Shown: positions 1 through 4,801 of the stretch, piece after piece
Numbering within the stretch: the stretch's first letter is position 1
Layout of the letters: each line of letters starts with the position of its first letter
NCBI GenBank assembly: GCA_902778205.1
Contig: CACYWX010000213.1
Span: forward strand, 1 to 5,966
From: an uncultured Ruminococcus sp.
GTDB lineage: Bacteria > Bacillota > Clostridia > Oscillospirales > CAG-272
Length of the DNA: 5,966 bases
Reading direction: 5' to 3'
Position numbers and translations under genes: made by a program
Notes under the pieces: generated by a model
What the model was told of the DNA's origin: nothing
What the model saw: only the letters and a program-made list of their open reading frames with translations
Databases searched by the model: none

Positions 1-154
1 CCCGTATTTCCTCCGGCTCACGGTAGGCGTTGTTCAGCTCCGCGGTGAGGCGCAGCGCCTCCTGAGAGAGACCGTGCATAAACAAATGCGCCTCGGAACC
101 GCCGCTGACTTACTCGCCGCTGTCCATGATCGCCAAAAAATCTTTCAGATCCAT
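1..154 (-). pseudogene. Sugar O-acetyltransferase (Maa/LacA type) N-terminus, interrupted by an in-frame TAA; runs off the window
   Basis: Read leftward from the ATG at 154-152, the frame gives MDLKDFLAIMDSGE, then TAA at 112-110, then in the same frame VSGGSEAHLFMHGLSQEALR and LTAELNNAYREPEEIR up to the window edge. From memory, maltose/galactoside O-acetyltransferases of Clostridia begin with a helix ending in NSGK or DSGE, then GGSEAHLFMH, SQEALR and a TAELN-AY--PEEIR stretch, so both sides of the stop match one protein N-terminus. This family uses acetyl-CoA to acetylate sugars in the cytoplasm through a left-handed beta-helix, which would lie outside the window. The TAA replaces roughly residue 15, without a frameshift. 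The gene may be broken by a nonsense mutation, or translation may restart at the ATG at 79-77, which has only a weak GAGG about 11 bases upstream. Sequencing error is also possible. Family identity is fairly secure; functional status is not. Confidence 0.6.
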
Positions 155-340
155 CGCGATGTCTCCGTTGCTTTCCTTCTCCGTTTCGGTTCGTTCCCTG
201 CTTTCGGGGAGCGACTCGCCGAGGGCCCGGGCTTTCGCCAAAGCGTCCGTCGCTTTGATCTCCCCTTTTTCCTTTACGCCCCGGACGAGGACGCGGCCGT
301 CCTTCCGGTGGGTGATGGTGATATTCTGACAGGTAAGCAT
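110..340 (-). CDS. Short 76-residue ORF of unknown function whose last 14 codons are acetyltransferase-like
   Basis: The ATG at 340-338 follows AAAGGGAGG (356-348) with a 7-base spacer, the best ribosome binding site on this strand, so it is preferred over the upstream in-frame ATG at 499. The product starts MLTCQNITITHRKDGRVLV, continues through a charged stretch rich in Lys, Glu and Arg (about residues 22-61), and ends MDLKDFLAIMDSGE before TAA. Codon third positions are GC-rich as in the neighbouring genes, which supports real coding. The first 19 or so residues resemble, from memory, the start of some clostridial ABC-type ATPases, but no Walker A follows. I do not recognise the middle. 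It could be a leader ORF, a chimeric relic left by a deletion, or an N-terminal extension of the interrupted acetyltransferase. It lies downstream of the strong promoter at 576-548. Confidence 0.45.
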   Translation of the reverse strand: MLTCQNITITHRKDGRVLVRGVKEKGEIKATDALAKARALGESLPESRERTETEKESNGDIAMDLKDFLAIMDSGE

Positions 341-347
341 GAAAAAA

Positions 348-356
348 CCTCCCTTT
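348..356 (-). promoter_or_regulatory. Ribosome binding site of the minus-strand ORF
   Basis: The minus strand reads AAAGGGAGG, then 7 bases, then ATG at 340-338. This near-ideal Shine-Dalgarno sequence is the main reason for placing the start there rather than at the longer upstream ATG. Confidence 0.7.
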
Positions 357-371
357 CTGCAAAACCCGGAC

Positions 372-387
372 TGTTTCACGTGAAACG
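372..387. other. parS-like ParB/Spo0J binding site
   Basis: The 16 bases TGTTTCACGTGAAACG contain the perfect 14-base palindrome GTTTCACGTGAAAC. The bacterial chromosomal parS consensus is TGTTTCACGTGAAACA (TGTTNCACGTGAAACA in Bacillus subtilis), so only the last base differs. ParB loads on such sites as a CTP-dependent clamp and recruits SMC condensin; together with ParA (Soj) it organises and segregates the origin region. It lies in noncoding DNA, inside the predicted leader of the minus-strand transcript. Chromosomal parS sites usually cluster near oriC, so the window may be origin-proximal, though isolated distant sites exist. I saw no second copy in the window. Confidence 0.85.
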
Positions 388-401
388 CGGAACTCCGGGG
401 A

Positions 402-450
402 CAGACGGGAGGAAACGGCGCAAAAAAAGAGGAATGCTGCCTCCCGTCTG
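402..450. repeat. 11-bp perfect inverted repeat with 27-base spacer
   Basis: CAGACGGGAGG at 402-412 is exactly complementary to CCTCCCGTCTG at 440-450. The spacer holds a run of seven A on the plus strand (U on the minus-strand transcript). The left arm begins 15 bases right of the parS-like site. It may form a stem in the minus-strand leader RNA or act as a protein-binding palindrome. Confidence 0.7.
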
Positions 451-462
451 CGCACAAACAAC

Positions 463-481
463 ACCGGCATGAAGAGCCGGT
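463..481. repeat. Small hairpin, 6-bp stem and 7-base loop
   Basis: ACCGGC at 463-468 pairs with GCCGGT at 476-481 across a 7-base loop. It lies in the 5' half of the predicted minus-strand leader. It lacks a flanking T-tract and so is not a complete intrinsic terminator. Confidence 0.45.
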
Positions 482-547
482 TCGGATCGTTCTGCGCATC
501 GAGAGTTATTTCCTCATGTTTCCACTTCTTTCATTCGGGATGAACTC

Positions 548-576
548 AGTATAGCACGCCCGCGGCCGTCTGTCAA
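548..576 (-). promoter_or_regulatory. Sigma-A promoter for the minus-strand unit
   Basis: On the minus strand TTGACA (576-571) is a perfect -35 and TATACT (553-548) a 5-of-6 match to the -10, with an ideal 17-base spacer. Transcription would start near 541 and run leftward through the leader into the ORF at 340. It is the strongest promoter match in the window. Confidence 0.85.
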
Positions 577-591
577 GGGAAAGAATCCGTG

Positions 592-617
592 GAATTTCGG
601 AAAGTTCCCTGAAATTC
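592..617. repeat. Inverted repeat between the divergent promoters, candidate operator
   Basis: GAATTTC (592-598) and GAAATTC (611-617) are perfect complements separated by 12 bases. The pair lies just upstream of the zapA promoter and behind the -35 of the divergent promoter, where a regulator could act on either. No known operator was recognised. Confidence 0.3.
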
Positions 618-628
618 ACAATTCCCTC

Positions 629-657
629 TTTCATTCGCCGGGAAAATGTATTATAAT
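629..657 (+). promoter_or_regulatory. Promoter of the zapA cluster
   Basis: A perfect TATAAT -10 at 652-657 sits in an AT-rich patch. The -35 region at 629-634 (TTTCAT) is poor at 17-base spacing, so the promoter may be weak or activator-dependent. The start would be near 664, giving a leader of about 35 nt before the GTG at 700. Confidence 0.6.
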
Positions 658-685
658 ATAAAGTGGACTGTTGTGTGTGCGGCGG

Positions 686-691
686 AAGGAG
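686..691 (+). promoter_or_regulatory. Ribosome binding site that sets the zapA GTG start
   Basis: AAGGAG is followed by 8 bases and then GTG at 700. The only upstream in-frame ATG, at 646, overlaps the promoter -10 region and lies before the predicted transcription start, so it is rejected. Confidence 0.8.
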
Positions 692-699
692 ATCCGGCG

Positions 700-1131
700 G
701 TGGCTGAGAAAAAGAGAATTTCCGTGCGGATCGCGGGCCGGTTCCTGACGGTGGTGACGGACGAGGATCCCGCCTCCGTGCGCCGGATCGAGCATACGCT
801 GAACGAGCGGGTGGAGGAGATGGGGAAAGCGTCTCCCCGCATGACCACAAGGGACGGAAAGATCGACGCGGTCATCCTCTGCGCCTTCGAGGCCTTGGAC
901 CGGGAAAGAACCGCGGAAAGCCGCATCGCAGAAGCGGAGCGGAGAGCGGCCGAACAGGAGGAGCGTTTCCGCCGTCTGCTTGAGGAATACAACCGGATCA
1001 CGGCGGGAGGAGCGGTCCGGGAATCCGGGGATGACACCCGGGACCGGAACGCCGAGGAAGCGCGGTACCGGGAGACTGTGAAGCGGATCCGGGAGCGGCT
1101 GACGGCGATCCGGGACGGAGGGACAATATGA
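700..1131 (+). CDS. zapA: Cell division protein ZapA
   Basis: This 143-residue cytosolic protein has the ZapA pattern. An N-terminal globular domain (about residues 4-62) starts KKRISVRIAGRFLTVVTDED, with the residues VRRIEHTLNERVEEM following and KIDAVILCAFEALDRE leading into a helix. From about 65 to 100 there is a charged coiled coil (AESRIAEAERRAAEQEERF). ZapA tetramers bundle FtsZ protofilaments at the division site. The tail from about 101 to 143 is longer than in compact ZapA proteins and contains a second Arg/Glu-rich helical stretch (118-138). The start is GTG, chosen from the AAGGAG site 8 bases upstream. The stop overlaps the next start as ATGA, indicating translational coupling to the U32 gene. 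ZapA next to a U32-family gene is, from memory, a common arrangement in Clostridia. Confidence 0.9.
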   Translation: MAEKKRISVRIAGRFLTVVTDEDPASVRRIEHTLNERVEEMGKASPRMTTRDGKIDAVILCAFEALDRERTAESRIAEAERRAAEQEERFRRLLEEYNRITAGGAVRESGDDTRDRNAEEARYRETVKRIRERLTAIRDGGTI

Positions 1132-3389
1132 GCGGCGGCAGAAAGAGAATACCCGAGCTGCTAGCTCCGGCCGGATCCGAGGACGCGCTGAAGGCAGCCC
1201 TGGCCGCGGGAGCCGACGCAGTGTATTTCGGAGGATCGGCCTTCTCCAACCGGATGCGGGCGAAGAATTTTACCGACGACGGCCTGACGGAGGCCATCCG
1301 GAGGGTACACGACGCAGGAGCCGCGGCCCACATCACGGTGAATACCCGGGTGCGGGACCGGGAGATGGATGACGCGCTCCGTCTGGCGGAGAGGATCCTC
1401 GGAGGAGACGAGGGGAGCCGGGCAGACGCCGTGATCATCGCAGACCTCGGACTGGCGGCGGAAATCCGGAAGCGATGGCCCCACGCGGTATTTCACGCTT
1501 CCACCCAGACCTCCCTGGGATCGGCGGCGGATCTTTCGGAGCTGAAAAAGCTGGGATTTGCCCGGCTGGTTCTGCCCAGGGAGTTGAGCCGGGAGGAGAT
1601 CGCCGCCCTGTGCGGGGGACCTCTTGAACTGCTCAGCGGTAAACCGCTTGAGCTGGAGATCTTCATCCACGGAGCTCACTGCGTATCCCTGTCCGGCCAG
1701 TGCCTCATGTCCTACTACTGCGGCGGACGGAGCGGAAACCGGGGAGAATGCGCCCAGCCCTGCCGTCTGCCGTACCGGGTCCTGAACGAGGAAGGGGAGC
1801 CGGGAAGGAGAAGCGGAAGGACCGGATCGGAAACGCCCCTGTCTCTGGCGGACATGTGTCTGGCGGGCCGCGTGACGGAGGTGGCCGCTCTCGGAGTGGA
1901 TTCCTTGAAGATCGAGGGACGGCTCAAGAGCGCGGGCTATGTGTACGGCGTCACCTCGATTTACCGGCGTCTGCTGGACGAGGGACGGGACGCCCTGCCG
2001 GAGGAGATCCGGGCCCTGGAGGAGCTGTTCTCCCGGGGCTTTACGGACGGATATTTCACGGGACGTTACGGCTCCATGGCGGGGACGCCTGCGAAGGACG
2101 AGGGAAAGGGACCGGTGAAAAAACCCGGAGCCGATGCGTCCCGGATCGAGAAGGAATACGCGAAGCGCGTCCGGGAGAAGACCGCGGAACGGGAGGCCGG
2201 GGAGAAGATCCGGCTGACGGCGGAGTTCACCGCGCGGAGAGGGATTCCCGTCTCCCTGACGCTGAGACCGGCGGAGGATCCGTCCGTATCCGGAACGGCG
2301 GAGGGACCCCGGCCGTCGGAGGCCGTGGGAAGGGCCATGGACGAGACTCTGGCGGCCCGGAATCTGACAAAGCTCGGCGGGACGAATTTCTCGCTGGAAG
2401 AGGGGAACATCCGCTTTGAGCTGGACGAGGGGCTCTGGCTCCCGGCATCCGCGCTGAACGATCTGCGCCGCAGGGCGGTTGAAGATCTGTCCGGGCAGCT
2501 GGGATCGGCGAAGCAGCCGGACACGCGGCGTGAATTCGTACCCGGACACATCGAGGCCTATGCCGTCCCATCTCCGTCGGAGCAGGAGCCGAAATGGGAA
2601 GAAAACAGACCGGGGGCTGCCCGCATGTCCCTGGAAACGGCGGACGCGGCGGTTCTCGAGGAGAATCCCGGCATGACGAAGGAGATTCTTTCACAATTCG
2701 GACGGCTGTATGTTCCGGCGGAGCAGTACGCCCGGGCGCGGAGATCGGTGACCGGGGAGTCCCCGGAGCTCTGCGCGGTGATGCCGGCGTTTCCCATGGG
2801 GGAAGAGGCCGCGGACAGGCTGATCCGGTCCCTGAAGGAGGCCGGATGCCGTCGGATCCTGGCCCACGGGATCGGCGCGGCGTCCCTGACGGGGGAGTTC
2901 ACGGTGGATCTTTCCTTCCGGGGGAACGTGACCAACGGTGCGGCCCTCATGACGTACCGGGAGGCGGGATTTTCCGAGATCGGCCTGTCGCCGGAGCTGC
3001 CTGCCGGAGCGGTCCGCGCGCTGTCCCGCATGGGTCCAGCCTCCTGCATCGCTTACGGGAGAGTGCCGGTCATGACCCTGGCCCGGTGCGTGCTGAAGGA
3101 CGGAAACCGGAGCTGCCGGGGACGGGGCGGAAGGCGTGAGCTGTGGAAGGAGGACTTCTGCAGGGGGACGCTGACCGACCGGATGGATATGGCGTTCCCC
3201 GTGTTCGGCGGCGGAGACTGTGTGAATATCGTATATAACGCCGCTCCCGTGTGGATGGGAGACCGGCTGGAAGAGCTGAAGGGCGCGGACCTGCGGTTCC
3301 TGTGGACCGTGGAGAGCCCACGGGACATGCTGGACGTGCTCCGGCGGTACGAGGACGGGAAAGCCGGCGAGGGAAGAAGGATCCGCTGA
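1128..3389 (+). CDS. U32 peptidase-family protein with DUF3656 (RlhA/TrhP-like Fe-S RNA hydroxylase candidate)
   Basis: A 753-residue protein beginning ELLAPAGSEDALKAALAAGA and VYFGG, the classic U32 barrel start. The family signature is complete at 177-213: EIFIHGAHC, SGQCLMS, SGNRGECAQPCR. Cys185, Cys192, Cys208 and Cys244 (DMCL) have the spacing of the four 4Fe-4S ligands described for UbiU/UbiV-type members; this assignment is inferred. SLKIEGRLKS (259-268) and FSRGFTDGYFTG (301-312) are also typical. DUF3656 follows at about 370-460 (LTKLGGTNFSLEEGNIRFEL, then DEGLWLPASALNDLRR). A C-terminal module holds further cysteines at 654, 663, 678 and 698. Characterised relatives hydroxylate RNA: E. 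coli RlhA at 23S C2501, TrhP at tRNA U34. Older annotation as collagenase or protease is probably misleading. Domain order best matches RlhA. GGAGG sits 6 bases before the ATG, which overlaps the zapA stop. Confidence 0.95.
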   Translation: MSGGRKRIPELLAPAGSEDALKAALAAGADAVYFGGSAFSNRMRAKNFTDDGLTEAIRRVHDAGAAAHITVNTRVRDREMDDALRLAERILGGDEGSRADAVIIADLGLAAEIRKRWPHAVFHASTQTSLGSAADLSELKKLGFARLVLPRELSREEIAALCGGPLELLSGKPLELEIFIHGAHCVSLSGQCLMSYYCGGRSGNRGECAQPCRLPYRVLNEEGEPGRRSGRTGSETPLSLADMCLAGRVTEVAALGVDSLKIEGRLKSAGYVYGVTSIYRRLLDEGRDALPEEIRALEELFSRGFTDGYFTGRYGSMAGTPAKDEGKGPVKKPGADASRIEKEYAKRVREKTAEREAGEKIRLTAEFTARRGIPVSLTLRPAEDPSVSGTAEGPRPSEAVGRAMDETLAARNLTKLGGTNFSLEEGNIRFELDEGLWLPASALNDLRRRAVEDLSGQLGSAKQPDTRREFVPGHIEAYAVPSPSEQEPKWEENRPGAARMSLETADAAVLEENPGMTKEILSQFGRLYVPAEQYARARRSVTGESPELCAVMPAFPMGEEAADRLIRSLKEAGCRRILAHGIGAASLTGEFTVDLSFRGNVTNGAALMTYREAGFSEIGLSPELPAGAVRALSRMGPASCIAYGRVPVMTLARCVLKDGNRSCRGRGGRRELWKEDFCRGTLTDRMDMAFPVFGGGDCVNIVYNAAPVWMGDRLEELKGADLRFLWTVESPRDMLDVLRRYEDGKAGEGRRIR

Positions 3390-3416
3390 TCGGAACGAGC
3401 GGACGAGGACAAAAGC

Positions 3417-3854
3417 ATGGAGCTTGAGGTAAAGATCAAAAAACTGCGGGAGGGCGCCCGGATCCCGGCGTATCAGACGGACGGGGCGGCCTGCTGCGAC
3501 CTGACGGCGGCGGAGGCGGTCACGGTGAAGCCCGGGGAGAGGGCGCTGATTCCCACAGGGATCGCGCTGGACTTCGGATCCCGGGACTGGGCCGCGCTTC
3601 TGTTCGCCCGGAGCGGCCTGGCCTCGAAAAAGGGGCTGACCCTGGCGAACGGCGTGGGCGTCGTGGATTCCGACTACCGGGGCGAGATCTGCGCGGCGGT
3701 GGTGAATCTGGGGACCGAGCCCGTGGAGATCCATCCCGGGGACCGGATCGCCCAGATGGGATTCTTCCCTGTCGCACGGGCGGTTTTCCTGGAATCGGAC
3801 GAGCTGGGTGAGACGGAGCGCGGCGAGGGCGGCTTCGGACACACGGGGGTATGA
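3417..3854 (+). CDS. dut: dUTP diphosphatase (dUTPase)
   Basis: This 145-residue enzyme hydrolyses dUTP to dUMP and pyrophosphate, keeping uracil out of DNA and feeding dTMP synthesis; it works as a cytosolic trimer. All five motifs are present: motif 1 AACCDLTA (24-31), motif 2 RSGLASKKG (65-73), motif 3 GVVDSDYRGEI (81-91) with catalytic Asp84 and stacking Tyr87, motif 4 GDRIAQMGF (108-116), and motif 5 RGEGGFGHTG (135-144), the flexible C-terminal arm that closes the active site. Motif 1 usually reads AGxDLxA; here a Cys pair (26-27) replaces the Gly and the variable residue. GAGG lies 8 bases before the ATG, 27 bases after the U32 stop, so it is probably cotranscribed. Length is normal for a trimeric dUTPase. 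Confidence 0.97.
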   Translation: MELEVKIKKLREGARIPAYQTDGAACCDLTAAEAVTVKPGERALIPTGIALDFGSRDWAALLFARSGLASKKGLTLANGVGVVDSDYRGEICAAVVNLGTEPVEIHPGDRIAQMGFFPVARAVFLESDELGETERGEGGFGHTGV

Positions 3855-3855
3855 C

Positions 3856-4116
3856 ATGAAGGGACATTTCTGGCTGAATCTGTTTCTGATCCTGGTGGGC
3901 GTGGTGATCGGCTCCATGGCCGCGGAAATCACCGTGGGCGTCCCCTGGCTGTCGTGGCTGTCCTACGGACTGGAGTTCGGCACGGAATCGCCGCTGATCC
4001 TGGACCTGAGCCTTCTGCGGCTGACCTTCGGCATCTCGGTGAAGATCACGGTTTCCATGGTGCTGTTCATCGCCCTGTCCCTGCTTCTGGGGCGGGTCAT
4101 CACAAGGGAGAGCTGA
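3856..4116 (+). CDS. DUF4321 family small membrane protein
   Basis: This 86-residue protein has two hydrophobic segments, about residues 6-24 (WLNLFLILVGVVIGSMAAE) and 62-79 (VKITVSMVLFIALSLLLG), joined by a loop with PWLSWLSYGLEFG and LDLSLLRLTFGI. The LRLTFG-x-x-V-K-I pattern and the position just upstream of maf are, from memory, typical of DUF4321 in Clostridia. Function is unknown; both termini are probably on the same side of the membrane. The start at 3856 lies one base after the dut stop; the in-frame ATG at 3808 inside dut is rejected because it would add 16 nonhydrophobic residues and a large overlap. The ribosome binding site is only a G-run in the dut end, suggesting translational coupling. 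Confidence 0.85.
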   Translation: MKGHFWLNLFLILVGVVIGSMAAEITVGVPWLSWLSYGLEFGTESPLILDLSLLRLTFGISVKITVSMVLFIALSLLLGRVITRES

Positions 4117-4123
4117 GAACGGA

Positions 4124-4726
4124 ATGGAATACGGACTGATACTGGCGTCGGGATCTCCCAGACGTCACGAGATACTGAATCAGGCGGGACTGTTCCACCG
4201 GGTTCTGACGGCTCCTGCGGACGAGAGCGCGGTGCCCTTCCCCGCCGGGCATCCGGAGCAGTACGTCATGGCCCTGGCGGAGCTGAAGAACCGGGCCGTG
4301 GCGCGGGCGTATCCGGACGAGGCGGAGAACGCCGTGATCCTGTCCGCGGATACGGTGGTGTGGTCCCCGGAATGGGGCTTGCCGCTGGGAAAGCCGAAGG
4401 ACCGGGACGACGCGGTGCGGATGCTGAAGGCCCTGTCCGGAAAATCCCACGAGGTCATCACGGGCGTCATGCTGCGGGACGGCCGGAGCGGGAGGACATC
4501 CCTGTTTTCGGAGACCACGGAGGTGTTCTTCCGGGAGCTGGGCCGGGAGGAGATCCTCCGCTATGTGGACAGCGGCGATCCCATGGACAAGGCGGGGGCC
4601 TACGGCATCCAGAGCGGAGCCTGCGTCTTCGTGCGCGGGATCCGCGGCGACTACTTCAACGTGGTGGGCCTCCCGGTCTGCCGCGTCTCGGAAGAGCTTT
4701 CAAAACTGACGGCATCCGGAGAGTGA
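4124..4726 (+). CDS. maf: Maf-family nucleotide pyrophosphatase (septum formation protein Maf)
   Basis: A 200-residue protein with the Maf/Ham1-fold signatures: LILASGSPRRHEIL (5-18), the nucleotide-binding loop; AELKNRAVA (52-60); SADTVV (75-80), with probable catalytic Asp76; LGKPKD (88-93); GKSHEVITGV (106-115); GDPMDKAGAYGIQ (151-163); and a NVVGLPV end (179-185). Bacterial Maf proteins hydrolyse dTTP, UTP or modified pyrimidine nucleotides to monophosphates, acting in house-cleaning; overexpression in B. subtilis blocks septation. The IQ after AGAYG fits the dTTP/UTP-type (YhdE-like) subgroup, by inference. It starts 7 bases after the DUF4321 stop, with GGAG inside that gene at a somewhat long spacing. 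Location directly before mreB is conserved in many Gram-positive bacteria. Length is normal. Confidence 0.96.
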   Translation: MEYGLILASGSPRRHEILNQAGLFHRVLTAPADESAVPFPAGHPEQYVMALAELKNRAVARAYPDEAENAVILSADTVVWSPEWGLPLGKPKDRDDAVRMLKALSGKSHEVITGVMLRDGRSGRTSLFSETTEVFFRELGREEILRYVDSGDPMDKAGAYGIQSGACVFVRGIRGDYFNVVGLPVCRVSEELSKLTASGE

Positions 4727-4741
4727 TGCGGTGATCGCGCC

Positions 4742-4770
4742 GTGACACGGACAAGTCATATAAGTATATA
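4742..4770 (+). promoter_or_regulatory. Probable internal promoter for mreB
   Basis: The 75 bases between maf and mreB are strikingly AT-rich from 4755 to 4779. GTGACA (4742-4747, 5 of 6 to the -35) is 17 bases from TATATA (4765-4770); an overlapping TATAGT (4769-4774) is a better -10 by sequence but worse by spacing. It would let mreB be expressed separately from the upstream cluster. Confidence 0.5.
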
Positions 4771-4801
4771 TAGTATAGAGAAGCAGAAAGGCTGACGGAC
4801 C

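Larger units (their letters stand above)
341..541 (-). promoter_or_regulatory. Structured 5' leader of the minus-strand transcript, possible attenuator
   Basis: From the predicted start near 541, about 200 nt precede the ATG at 340. In RNA order the leader contains a 6-bp hairpin ACCGGC/GCCGGT (481-463, 7-nt loop). Next is GGGAGG (445-440), which can pair with CCTCUU (432-427) immediately before a run of U ending at 422; this is a weak terminator-like hairpin. The same GGGAGG is also part of an 11-bp perfect stem, CAGACGGGAGG (450-440) with CCTCCCGTCTG (412-402), so the two structures are mutually exclusive. I see no T-box motif and recognise no riboswitch class. The regulatory role is inferred from complementarity only. 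Confidence 0.4.

Noticed and set aside
341..499. Extension of the minus-strand ORF to the ATG at 499
   Set aside because: The extra residues are Cys/Arg/Phe/Pro-rich, read through the parS palindrome and hairpins, and lack a Shine-Dalgarno site.
508..540. Tiny leader peptides MKEVET and MRK on the minus strand near the transcript start
   Set aside because: They lie almost at the predicted 5' end, lack clear ribosome binding sites, and show no run of regulatory codons.
646..699. ATG at 646 as the zapA start
   Set aside because: It overlaps the -10 element and precedes the predicted transcription start. The added 18 residues do not look like ZapA, while GTG at 700 has AAGGAG at ideal spacing.
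341..699. tRNA, T-box, known riboswitch or CRISPR in the intergenic region
   Set aside because: No cloverleaf, no T-box motif, no recognised riboswitch core and no regularly spaced direct repeats were seen.
1700..2419. A 239-codon plus-strand frame inside the U32 gene
   Set aside because: It lies within the U32 signature region in another frame; it is Gly/Arg-rich low-complexity translation without recognisable domains.
1161..2549. A 462-codon minus-strand open frame antisense to the U32 gene
   Set aside because: It is a by-product of high GC at third positions of the plus-strand gene. The translation is Arg/Pro/Gln-rich with no family motif and there is no credible ribosome binding site.
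2691..3932. A 413-codon minus-strand open frame crossing the U32, dut and DUF4321 genes
   Set aside because: It spans three well-supported genes with clear motifs on the other strand, and its composition is typical of a shadow frame.
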